Assembly: GCA_004298075.1 (NCBI GenBank)
Contig: SCRK01000157.1
Location: 1-9,076 of the forward strand
Reading direction: 5' to 3'
From: a bacterium
GTDB taxonomy: Bacteria > Omnitrophota > Gorgyraeia > Gygaellales > Profunditerraquicolaceae
DNA: 9,076 nt
Shown here: one piece after another, positions 1 to 6,500 of the stretch
How positions within the stretch are numbered: the stretch's first letter is position 1
Layout of the letters: every line of letters starts with the position of its first letter
Notes under the pieces: model-generated
What the model was told of the DNA's origin: nothing
Databases searched by the model: none
Seen by the model: the letters and a program-made list of their open reading frames with translations, nothing else
Made by a program: the position numbers and the translations under genes

Positions 1-186
1 GCTTCCGATGTGGCGATGAAGGTCTCAGTTGATGCCTTGCAGTTATTCGGCGGATACGGCTATATGAAGGATTATCCGATAGAGAAATATGTGCGCGACG
101 CCAAGATCACCCAGATCTACGAGGGGACAAACCAGGTGCAGCGCAGCATTATCGCTTTACAACTGATAAAGGAATTGTCAAAATAG
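1..186 (+). CDS. Acyl-CoA dehydrogenase, C-terminal fragment (5' end outside window)
   Basis: Frame 1 is open from the first base to a TAG at 184-186 and gives the last 61 residues of an acyl-CoA dehydrogenase. The flavoprotein oxidises acyl-CoA to enoyl-CoA, or runs the reverse reduction, exchanging electrons with an Etf. Visible family motifs are QLFGGYGYMKDYPIEKYVRD (residues 20-39 of the fragment) and IYEGTNQVQR; the Glu of YEGT (fragment residue 41) matches the catalytic base of the short/medium-chain type. The end KELSK followed by a stop is a normal C-terminus. It lies directly upstream of etfB and etfA in the same direction, so it is probably the partner dehydrogenase of that Etf and may work as an electron-bifurcating enoyl-CoA reductase. 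The substrate cannot be told from this fragment. Confidence 0.93.
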   Translation, partial: ASDVAMKVSVDALQLFGGYGYMKDYPIEKYVRDAKITQIYEGTNQVQRSIIALQLIKELSK

Positions 187-190
187 AGGC

Positions 191-263
191 AGGGACGTTC
201 TTGGATTCAAAGCAAAGGGTGTCCCCTGGGGACACCCTTCCGATTGGGTTTAAAGACGTCCCT
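191..263. repeat. 73-bp symmetric palindromic (REP/MITE-like) element
   Basis: Two 36-nt arms face each other around a single central T at 227. The outer 8 nt are AGGGACGT (191-198) and ACGTCCCT (256-263). The inner 12 nt are AAGGGTGTCCCC (215-226) and GGGGACACCCTT (228-239), a perfect inverted repeat. The middle of each arm does not pair well. The equal arm lengths argue for one defined mobile unit rather than chance. It fills almost the whole gap between the dehydrogenase and etfB and ends 9 nt before the etfB start. It resembles the small hairpin repeats mobilised by REP-associated (Y1/IS200-like) transposases, but no transposase lies in the window, so that link is inference. In RNA it would fold into a strong hairpin; there is no T-tract, so it is not a typical terminator. 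Confidence 0.75.
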
Positions 264-272
264 AAATAAGCT

Positions 273-1055
273 ATGAATATAATTGTTTGCATAAAACAGG
301 TTCCAGAGACGACTGAAGTAAGAATAAATCCGGAAACTAATACTTTGATGCGCGAAGGGGTCAAGTCCATCATCAACCCTTTTGATATGTACGCCATTGA
401 AGAAGCGATCCGGCTTAAGGAGAGGTTCGGCGGCAAGGTCAGTGTAGTCACCATGGGCCCTCCTCAGGCAGAGGCAGCTTTGCGCGAGGCGATCTCCATG
501 GGAGCTGACGAAGGCTTTTTAGTTTGCGACCGCGCCTTTGCCGGAAGCGATACCTGGGCAACCAGCTATACATTGGCAGGGGCGATCAAGAAGCTCGGAG
601 CATTTGATCTGATCATCTGCGGCAAGCAGGCTTCAGATGGAGATACCGCCCAGGTCGGCCCCGGCATCTCCACGCATTTAAATATCCCCCAGGTTACTTA
701 TGTCAAAAAGGTGGAAGAGGCGACGGATAAGTCAATGCGCGTAGAAAGAATGCTGGAGGAGGGTTATGAGATCATTGAAACACCTTTACCAGCCCTCTTG
801 ACTGTAGTTAAAGAGATCAATGAGCCAAGGATTCCTTCGCTAAAAGGCCTGATGCGCGCCAAATCCTCTAAAATTACCATGTTTACTCAGCAGGAACTTA
901 ACCTTGATCCACAACAGATCGGCTTATGCGGATCACCGACCCAGGTTGTGAAAATATTTACCCCGCCGGCCAGAGTTGGCGGACAGATGCTTAAGGGTGA
1001 GATTCCCGATGTAGTTAAACAATTGGTTGATCTGGTCAAAGACGAGGTCCATTAA
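273..1055 (+). CDS. etfB: Electron transfer flavoprotein beta subunit (bifurcating type likely)
   Basis: The 260-residue protein starts MNIIVCIKQVPET, the standard EtfB/FixA N-terminus, and has the family's usual length. EtfB pairs with EtfA in the cytoplasm and passes electrons between acyl-CoA dehydrogenase and other carriers. The motif GKQASDGDTAQVGPG begins at residue 117 and GSDTWATSYTL lies upstream; these are the forms I associate with EtfBs that bind a second FAD and NAD(H) and bifurcate electrons, rather than the AMP-binding mitochondrial type. That subtype call is from memory of the family. The start is firm by homology, yet no Shine-Dalgarno is visible: the preceding bases are CCTAAATAAGCT, and the palindrome at 191-263 occupies the usual leader. 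The gene is 2 bp from etfA, so the two are surely co-transcribed. Confidence 0.95.
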   Translation: MNIIVCIKQVPETTEVRINPETNTLMREGVKSIINPFDMYAIEEAIRLKERFGGKVSVVTMGPPQAEAALREAISMGADEGFLVCDRAFAGSDTWATSYTLAGAIKKLGAFDLIICGKQASDGDTAQVGPGISTHLNIPQVTYVKKVEEATDKSMRVERMLEEGYEIIETPLPALLTVVKEINEPRIPSLKGLMRAKSSKITMFTQQELNLDPQQIGLCGSPTQVVKIFTPPARVGGQMLKGEIPDVVKQLVDLVKDEVH

Positions 1056-1057
1056 AG

Positions 1058-2260
1058 ATGTCAATACAGGTAATTATAGAAAAATGCACCGGATGTTCCT
1101 TATGCGTGAAGGCTTGCCCGTTTGACGCCATACGTGTTACTGATAAGAAAGCCTTTATAGATCTGAATAAATGCACGCTTTGCGGCGCCTGTAAAGACGC
1201 CTGTAAATTCAAAGCGATCTTATTGGTTAAAGAACCTGCCAAGTGTGATCTACCCGATATTAAGGATTATAAGGGCATTTGGGTATTTATCGAGCAGAAG
1301 AATGGCCGGGTGCAGTCGGTTTCTTACGAATTATTAGGCAAGGCCCATGAGCTGGCTAAGAAATTAAACTGCCAGGTAAGCGGGGTTTTGATCGGAGATA
1401 AATTAAATGACCAGTTAGATGAGTTGATTTTCTGCGGAGCCGATAATATTTACCTGGTCGAGGCTCCGGAGCTGGCCAATTTCCAGGATGAACCGTATAC
1501 CAATATATTGGTCCAATTGATCAAGAAGCACAAGCCGGAGATTTTTCTATGTGGGGCGACAAATATCGGCAGGTCACTGATCTCGCGCGTAGCCATAAAT
1601 ATCAAAGCCGGGTTGACCGCGGATTGCACCGGCCTGGATATCGACACCGATAAAAAAATCCTGCTGCAGACCCGTCCGGCATTCGGCGGCAACATCATGG
1701 CCACGATCATCTCTCCCAATTACCGTCCGCAGATGGCAACAGTCAGGCATAAGGTTTTCGCGCCGATGCCCGCGGATAAAAAACGCAAAGGAAAAATTAT
1801 AAAAGAAAGTTTTGATAGTGCGCTTTATGCCTCGCGGACTAAGCTTTTGGATATCGTTGATGAGGTTGAGTCAACGGTGAATCTCTCCGAAGCCGACATT
1901 ATTGTTTCCGGAGGCCGCGGAATGGGAGGCCCGGAAAATTTCAAATTGCTGGAGGAATTAGCTCATGTTTTGGGTGCTGCGGTGGGCTCAAGCCGTGCGG
2001 CAGTTGATGCCGGCTGGATGCCTTATTCGCATCAGGTTGGGCAGACCGGTCGCACTGTTGGCCCGAAGATTTACATTGCCTGCGGAATATCCGGACAGAT
2101 CCAGCATCTTGTCGGCATGCAATCCTCAAAAATTATTATCGCCATCAACAAAGACCCCGAAGCACCCATATTCAAGGTAGCAACCTACGGGATAGTAGGT
2201 GACCTCTTCCAAGTAGTTCCTGCCCTGACCCAGGCCTTTAAAACAGCATTAAGAAAATAA
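1058..2260 (+). CDS. etfA: Electron transfer flavoprotein alpha subunit with N-terminal 2[4Fe-4S] ferredoxin domain
   Basis: This 400-residue protein is a fusion. Residues 1-60 form a bacterial-type ferredoxin with two complete clusters: C10, C13, C16, C20 followed by P21, and C39, C42, C45, C49. EtfA proper follows: an N-terminal domain, then the FAD-binding domain with SGGRGMGG (284-291), SSRAAVD (311-317), QVGQTGR (326-332), CGISGQIQH (342-350) and INKDPEAPIF near the end. Ordinary EtfA is about 320 residues; the excess is the ferredoxin module. Such fusions are known in anaerobic Etfs such as CarE of caffeyl-CoA reductase and in lactate dehydrogenase-Etf complexes, where the clusters are thought to connect to ferredoxin. 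The ATG lies 2 nt after the etfB stop, with GACGAGG at 1041-1047 as a possible ribosome site inside etfB. No clear terminator follows. Confidence 0.95.
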   Translation: MSIQVIIEKCTGCSLCVKACPFDAIRVTDKKAFIDLNKCTLCGACKDACKFKAILLVKEPAKCDLPDIKDYKGIWVFIEQKNGRVQSVSYELLGKAHELAKKLNCQVSGVLIGDKLNDQLDELIFCGADNIYLVEAPELANFQDEPYTNILVQLIKKHKPEIFLCGATNIGRSLISRVAINIKAGLTADCTGLDIDTDKKILLQTRPAFGGNIMATIISPNYRPQMATVRHKVFAPMPADKKRKGKIIKESFDSALYASRTKLLDIVDEVESTVNLSEADIIVSGGRGMGGPENFKLLEELAHVLGAAVGSSRAAVDAGWMPYSHQVGQTGRTVGPKIYIACGISGQIQHLVGMQSSKIIIAINKDPEAPIFKVATYGIVGDLFQVVPALTQAFKTALRK

Positions 2261-2284
2261 ATCCAATATTCCCATTGTCCGTTC

Positions 2285-2504
2285 CACTATAGCCTGCTGA
2301 TTTTCTCGCTCAGGTCGATTTCTTAACGCAAAAGGTCTTTCGCGTCTTGGCGGCTGCAGAACTCGGCTGTCCCGCTCCAGCGGAGACGGCCTCAAACAGC
2401 TTCGCCGTCCCCGTGTTGTCGCTTCGCTCCACGGGGATACCCTCGCCGCTCAAGCTGCTTTTGCTAAAATCGACATTCGCTCGAAAATCCGTCAGGCTAT
2501 AGTG
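2285..2504. repeat. 220-bp fold-back (MITE-like) repeat element
   Basis: The ends are inverted copies: CACTATAGCCTG at 2285-2296 and CAGGCTATAGTG at 2493-2504. Pairing continues inward with mismatches through ATTTTC, GTCGATTT, GCAAAAG and GCGGC, so arms of roughly 60-70 nt enclose a GC-rich core. The core holds further hairpins: 2366-2390 (11 pairs with one bulged A) and 2409-2436 (CCCCGTG/CACGGGG). With the direct repeats at 2503-2539 this fills most of the gene-free interval 2261-2592. No protein signature was seen; a minus-strand open frame through it is read as repeat translation. The structure suggests a non-autonomous mobile element or a structured dispersed repeat. It may also block read-through from etfA, since no classical terminator is present there. 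Confidence 0.65.
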
Positions 2505-2539
2505 TAACCTATGTCCCCGGTCTAAAATGTAACCTATGT
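2503..2539. repeat. Direct repeat TGTAACCTATGT x2, 25-bp period
   Basis: TGTAACCTATGT occurs at 2503-2514 and again at 2528-2539. The first copy overlaps the last 2 nt of the fold-back element. Each copy is followed by a CC-containing stretch. The TGT start and tandem spacing look like transposase-binding sites at the end of an insertion sequence, for example an IS481-like end. No transposase gene is present, so this may be an IS scar. The family assignment is tentative. Confidence 0.5.
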
Positions 2540-2559
2540 TCCGCTTGCACACAAAAAAC

Positions 2560-2586
2560 TTGACAATTCCTGGGGGGGGGTAGACT
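2560..2586 (+). promoter_or_regulatory. Pilin gene promoter with poly-G spacer
   Basis: A perfect -35 box TTGACA lies at 2560-2565 and a -10 box TAGACT at 2581-2586 keeps the key first T, second A and final T. The spacer is 15 bp, shorter than the optimal 17, and its last nine bases (2572-2580) are all G. Transcription counted from this -10 would start at about 2593, the A of the pilin ATG. A change of one or two G would bring the spacer to 16 or 17 bp. An alternative reading is that the G-run acts as a Shine-Dalgarno, although its end is 12 nt from the ATG. Confidence 0.6.
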
Positions 2587-2592
2587 ATTCAC

Positions 2593-3108
2593 ATGGAAAA
2601 TAAAATCCCTATTCCCCAGCCAAAATCCCCAGCTAAATTCTTTACAACCTTTAAAAGAAATATACCAGAAAAAGAACATGGTTTCACCCTAATTGAACTA
2701 ATCGTAGTAATAATTATCGTTGGGATACTTGCGGCATTGGGTATAAGCCAATACTCCCTTATAGTTGAGAAATCCCGCCTTGCTGAAGCTAAAATACGTA
2801 TAGGAACTATGCGCCAGCTTGCCTATGAATATTACCTGAATAATGGCTCAATGACTGGCATAATGAATAGCGACGTAGGAGTTGATGCAACGTGTTCATC
2901 AACGAGTTATTATGGCTATTTGGTTGCCGACATAACCTCAACGAAAGTAAATTTATTTGCAAGCAGGTGTTCTAGCGGGGGAAAGACTCCAAACGCTTCT
3001 AATGTATATAACTTTTATCTGGCTTTCTATCCTAACGGGGAAAGTACTTGGCATTGTTTTTATGCTAACGGTGGAGCTTGTTTCGGTTTTTCAGAGGGAG
3101 CACATTAA
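2593..3108 (+). CDS. Type IV pilin-like prepilin / pseudopilin
   Basis: The 171-residue protein has a class III signal: G30 followed by FTLIEL, with the conserved Glu at +5 (E35), then a hydrophobic helix IVVIIIVGILAALGI. Prepilin peptidase would cut after G30, leaving a mature protein of about 141 residues that assembles into type IV pili or a type II secretion pseudopilus. The leader of 30 residues is long for the family and rich in Pro and Lys. The start is well fixed, because an in-frame TAG at 2581-2583 leaves ATG 2593 as the only standard start upstream of the leader. After the helix comes KSRLAEAKIRIGTMRQLAYEYY, then a globular part with four Cys (ATCSS, SRCSSGG, WHCFY, GACFG) that could form two disulfides. 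It appears monocistronic: its own promoter lies upstream, a terminator downstream, and no other pilus gene is present. Confidence 0.9.
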   Translation: MENKIPIPQPKSPAKFFTTFKRNIPEKEHGFTLIELIVVIIIVGILAALGISQYSLIVEKSRLAEAKIRIGTMRQLAYEYYLNNGSMTGIMNSDVGVDATCSSTSYYGYLVADITSTKVNLFASRCSSGGKTPNASNVYNFYLAFYPNGESTWHCFYANGGACFGFSEGAH

Positions 3109-3231
3109 AGTATCATAGAAAAAAAATCGTGAAAGAAACGGGGGAGGTTCCCCAAGGGGGCACTCTAAATTAATATAACCCTCTGACTAGTAATATATTA
3201 CAACAAGTCCAGGGATAATATTCAAGACTTT

Positions 3232-3261
3232 AAGATGGCTGCAGATAGCAGCCATCTTTTT
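3232..3261 (+). terminator. Rho-independent terminator after the pilin gene
   Basis: AAGATGGCTGC (3232-3242) and GCAGCCATCTT (3248-3258) pair perfectly over 11 bp around the loop AGATA. The stem is followed by more T to give TTTTT up to 3261. It lies 123 nt after the pilin stop; the stretch between (3109-3231) shows no gene, only a small GGGG/CCCC potential hairpin near 3150. Confidence 0.92.
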
Positions 3262-3362
3262 GTTTATAAATCTTATCTTAGCATTTTTAACATAATTATG
3301 TAATTCAGTTCCTAATATCTACCAACTTTAGTACTATATGTTAAAGAATGTAAAGATTTTCC

Positions 3363-3391
3363 TTGACAAAAATTTCCCCGTTGTTTATAAT
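3363..3391 (+). promoter_or_regulatory. Consensus sigma70-type promoter for the HTH-smc operon
   Basis: TTGACA at 3363-3368 and TATAAT at 3386-3391 are both exact consensus and are separated by the ideal 17 bp. The upstream 100 nt (3262-3362) are very AT-rich and may act as an UP element; no gene is seen there. The predicted start of transcription, 3398-3399, coincides with an ATG. This is likely to be a strong constitutive promoter unless bound by a repressor. Confidence 0.9.
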
Positions 3392-3398
3392 GCGAACT

Positions 3399-3578
3399 AT
3401 GGTAAGCAGCAATTTAATGACTATAGAAGATCTCGCGGATTACCTAAAGGTAACCCGCCGGACTATTTATGACTGGCTTAAGCATAATAAAATACCGGCG
3501 TTAAAGCTGGTCGGCCAATGGCGTTTTAAAAAAGATAAAATTGACAGCTGGCTGGAAAGCCAGTCACAACCACATTAG
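3399..3578 (+). CDS. Small excisionase-family helix-turn-helix DNA-binding protein
   Basis: The protein has 59 residues from ATG 3399. The body, MTIEDLADYLKVTRRTIYDW followed by LKHNKIPALKLVGQWRFKKDKIDSWLES, is a MerR/excisionase-type winged helix: helix-turn-helix, then the wing with the GxWRF motif, then a closing helix. Longer starts at 3363 (TTG) and 3390 overlap the promoter boxes and are rejected. ATG 3399 sits at the predicted transcription start and would be leaderless. ATG 3417 (53 residues) is an alternative, with a weak GGTAAG 10 nt upstream. The stop codon overlaps the smc ribosome site, so the two genes share a message. It may bind DNA as a small regulator or architectural protein, perhaps controlling its own promoter; its target is unknown. 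Confidence 0.82.
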   Translation: MVSSNLMTIEDLADYLKVTRRTIYDWLKHNKIPALKLVGQWRFKKDKIDSWLESQSQPH

Positions 3579-3582
3579 GAGG
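3577..3582 (+). promoter_or_regulatory. Perfect Shine-Dalgarno of smc
   Basis: AGGAGG lies 8 nt before ATG 3591 and overlaps the TAG of the HTH gene (3576-3578). This fixes the smc start and shows that the host uses canonical Shine-Dalgarno sites, which makes the absence of one at the pilin, HTH and etfB starts more noticeable. Confidence 0.92.
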
Positions 3583-3590
3583 ACCAACCC

Positions 3591-6500
3591 ATGTACTTTA
3601 AAAGATTAGAGCTTATCGGTTTCAAATCTTTCTGCGATAAGACAACCCTGAATTTTGAGCCGGGGATCACCGCGGTGGTGGGGCCCAATGGCTGCGGGAA
3701 GTGCCTGCAATATGATTCATTGGTTACCTTGGATAACGGCTTACAGGTTAAGATCGGAGAACTGGTTGAAGAAACGCTCAAAAGAGCCGGCAGCGTTGAG
3801 AAGAATACGGATGGGCTTACTTCTTTTGAAAACCCCCTGGATATCCGCGTGCTTTCCTTAAATCCCGAAACTTTTAAAATTGAGCCAAAGCCGGTTTTTG
3901 CTTTTGTAAAAAAACAAGCACCGGGCCATCTCCTTGAAATCAAGACCCGCTCAGGGAAAAAAGTCACGACCACGCATTACCACCCGTTTTTCACGATCCA
4001 AAATGGAAGTTTGGTTGAGCTTAAAGCTGAAGAATTAAGAAAGGGCATAAGAATTTCTGTTCCGCGTCAATTATCCAATACCCAAACAAATAACAAGCTT
4101 GATTTAATGCGTATTTACAAAAATATAAAAGCCGAAGATTTGCTTTACATACCTTACTCCGAACAGTTGGCTGAATTCGTCGCAAATAAGGCTGTTGGCG
4201 GTAATGAAAATATCAAGCTTGCGGTTAAATGCGCGTTATCAGGCCAGGCAATGAATGTTGCTAACTTTATGGAGATTATTGCCGGCAGCGGCTTGGAGGA
4301 GATCCCGAATTTTGCCAAGATTTTGAAATCCCGCAGTTGCGGCAGGATAAATATACCTTTAGAGATTAATTCTCAGGTAGTGAAATTCTTAGGTTATTTA
4401 ATCGCAGAAGGCCGGGTAAATGAGGGTAACCAGGTTTGGTTTGTTAATGAAGACAGGGCTATTCTGGATGACTATATCTCGTGCGCGAAAGCTGGTTTTG
4501 GCGTACAAGCAAAGGAATTCCATTATAAAGCAGGGACAAGCGATGTAATTATTTTTTCCGCAGCGCTGGCTAAATTCCTTGAAGCGGCTTATAACTTTAA
4601 GGTTGGCAGCGTATCAAGAGAGAAAGTCATACCGCCTCAGCTATTCGGATGCTCCGAAGAGATAATCGTAAGTTTTATCTCCGCTTTGTTTGAAGGTGAC
4701 GGATTTGTCTGTACGAAAGACGCGGTATATTTTGAATATTCAACCGCTTCCAAGGAACTGGCGCAAGGATTAAGCAGCCTATTGCTTAGATTAGGGGTTA
4801 ATTCAGTGATCAGGCATAAGATGAAGTTCGCCGCGAATACGCGGAATAAAACAAAGAGGCCCTACTATTCCGTTTACATATATGGTTATGAGAATACGAA
4901 AAAACTTGCCGCTAAACTGAATTTTGTGGGAAGAAAATCAGAGAAATTAACGCAAATTAGAAATTACCAGGGTAAGAGCAATCCAAACCATGACCTTATA
5001 CCCGAGGTTAACGCTATTTTTAAGATTCTGGTCAAATTGTCAGGCCTTAAAGTTAAGAGGATCAAAAAGCTGTCTCCTAAATTAGTCAGTTATTACGAAA
5101 ACAGATGCCTGCCTTCCCGCCAGGGATTGCTTGAAGCCTTAAGCATAATATCCGAACACGCCGAAATTACGGGCGCGGCAAAGGCAATCTTTGAGTATCT
5201 AAAGAGCCTGGCGAATTCGGATATTTATTGGGATGAGATCGTGGGAATAAAGAAAATCAAGTCTCCGGAGTGGGTTTATGATTTATCGGTTATCGGCAAC
5301 CATAATTTTGTTGCCCAGGATATTGTCGTGCATAACAGCAATATTTTTGATTCTATCCGCTGGGTCTTGGGGGAGCAGTCGGCAAAATCCCTGCGCGGCT
5401 CGGATATGCTGGATGTCATCTTTAACGGCACGGATAATAAGGAGCCGTTAAGCATGGCTGAGGTAAGTTTAGCCTTTGATAATTCCAACCGTTTTTTTAA
5501 TGTTGACCATCCGGAGGTGCTGATCACCCGCAGGCTTTTCCGTTCCGGGGAGAGCGAGTATATGCTCAATAAAGCTACGGTCCGGCTTAAGGATATCCTG
5601 GATCTATTGGCAGGCACGGGTATTGGTGCTGAGAGTTATTCCATCGTTGCCCAGGGAAAGATCGACCTGGTCTTAAGCTCCCGCCCTGAAGACCGCAGGC
5701 TGGTTTTTGATGAGGCTTCCGGCATCACCAAATATAAATCCCAGAAGAGGGAGACTATGCGCAGGCTTGAGGAAACGGAGCAGAATCTCCTGCGGGTAAA
5801 TGACATTGTCACTGAGGTCAAGCGCCAGATCGGCTCGTTAGAGCGCCAGGCAAATAAGGCGCGCAGGTACAAGGAAGTTTTTGAAGAGCTGAAATTAAAG
5901 GAGATCGATCTTGCCCTATCAGATAAGAGCAGCCTGCTTAAAGAGAAAGATGAGATCACCCAACAGCTCTCTACTTTGAATGAGGAAGAAGTTAAGCTTA
6001 TAGAGATCGTCGCGGATCAGGAGGCCAGGATCGCTAACCGCCAGTCAGAGCTAAAGGCCTTAGAGGAAAGCATGATGTCGGCCCGCGGCGAAATGCTCAA
6101 TCTAGAAAACAGCCTGGTGCGCAACAATGAACATATTAACTTTAATCAACAGCGCATCGCGGAATTAATTGAGAATATGGGAGTCCTGGGGGTCAGGAGG
6201 GATCAAGCCAACGAAAAGCTTGTCCAGGATGAAGAAAAATTACAAAAGGTGCGTGATGAATACTCCAGGCTTAAGCAGGATATAGAAGGAAAGGAGTCTA
6301 TCCTCAAGCAGAAAGAAGAGGAGATCAATAAATTAAGTTTATCCATCAAGAGCTCCCTTGAGTCCATCTCCGAGAGCAAAAAGATTATCCTGGAGCTGGA
6401 GACCAGGATATCAAATACTAAAAATGAAATTGGCGATTTCAATTCCAAGCACCAGGTGTTCCTGGCGCGCAGGAAAAGACTGGAGATTGAAAAGGCCAAG

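Noticed and set aside
2310..2552. 80-codon minus-strand open frame in the gap before the pilin gene
   Set aside because: It runs through the fold-back repeat and the tandem repeats, shows no protein motif and no ribosome site; best read as repeat translation.
3190..3201. 12-bp palindrome GTAATATATTAC, and a similar one at 3290-3301 (ACATAATTATGT)
   Set aside because: AT-rich 12-bp palindromes are expected by chance in 9 kb. The second lies about 60 bp upstream of a -35 box and could be an operator, but nothing else supports it.
3363..3398. N-terminal extension of the HTH protein from TTG 3363 or ATG 3390
   Set aside because: These codons are part of the exact -35 and -10 boxes and precede the predicted transcription start.
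5337..5339. Possibility that the long smc frame is a fusion or assembly chimera
   Set aside because: Splicing blocks are complete and removal restores the P-loop and the rest of the head exactly, so an intein explains it fully.
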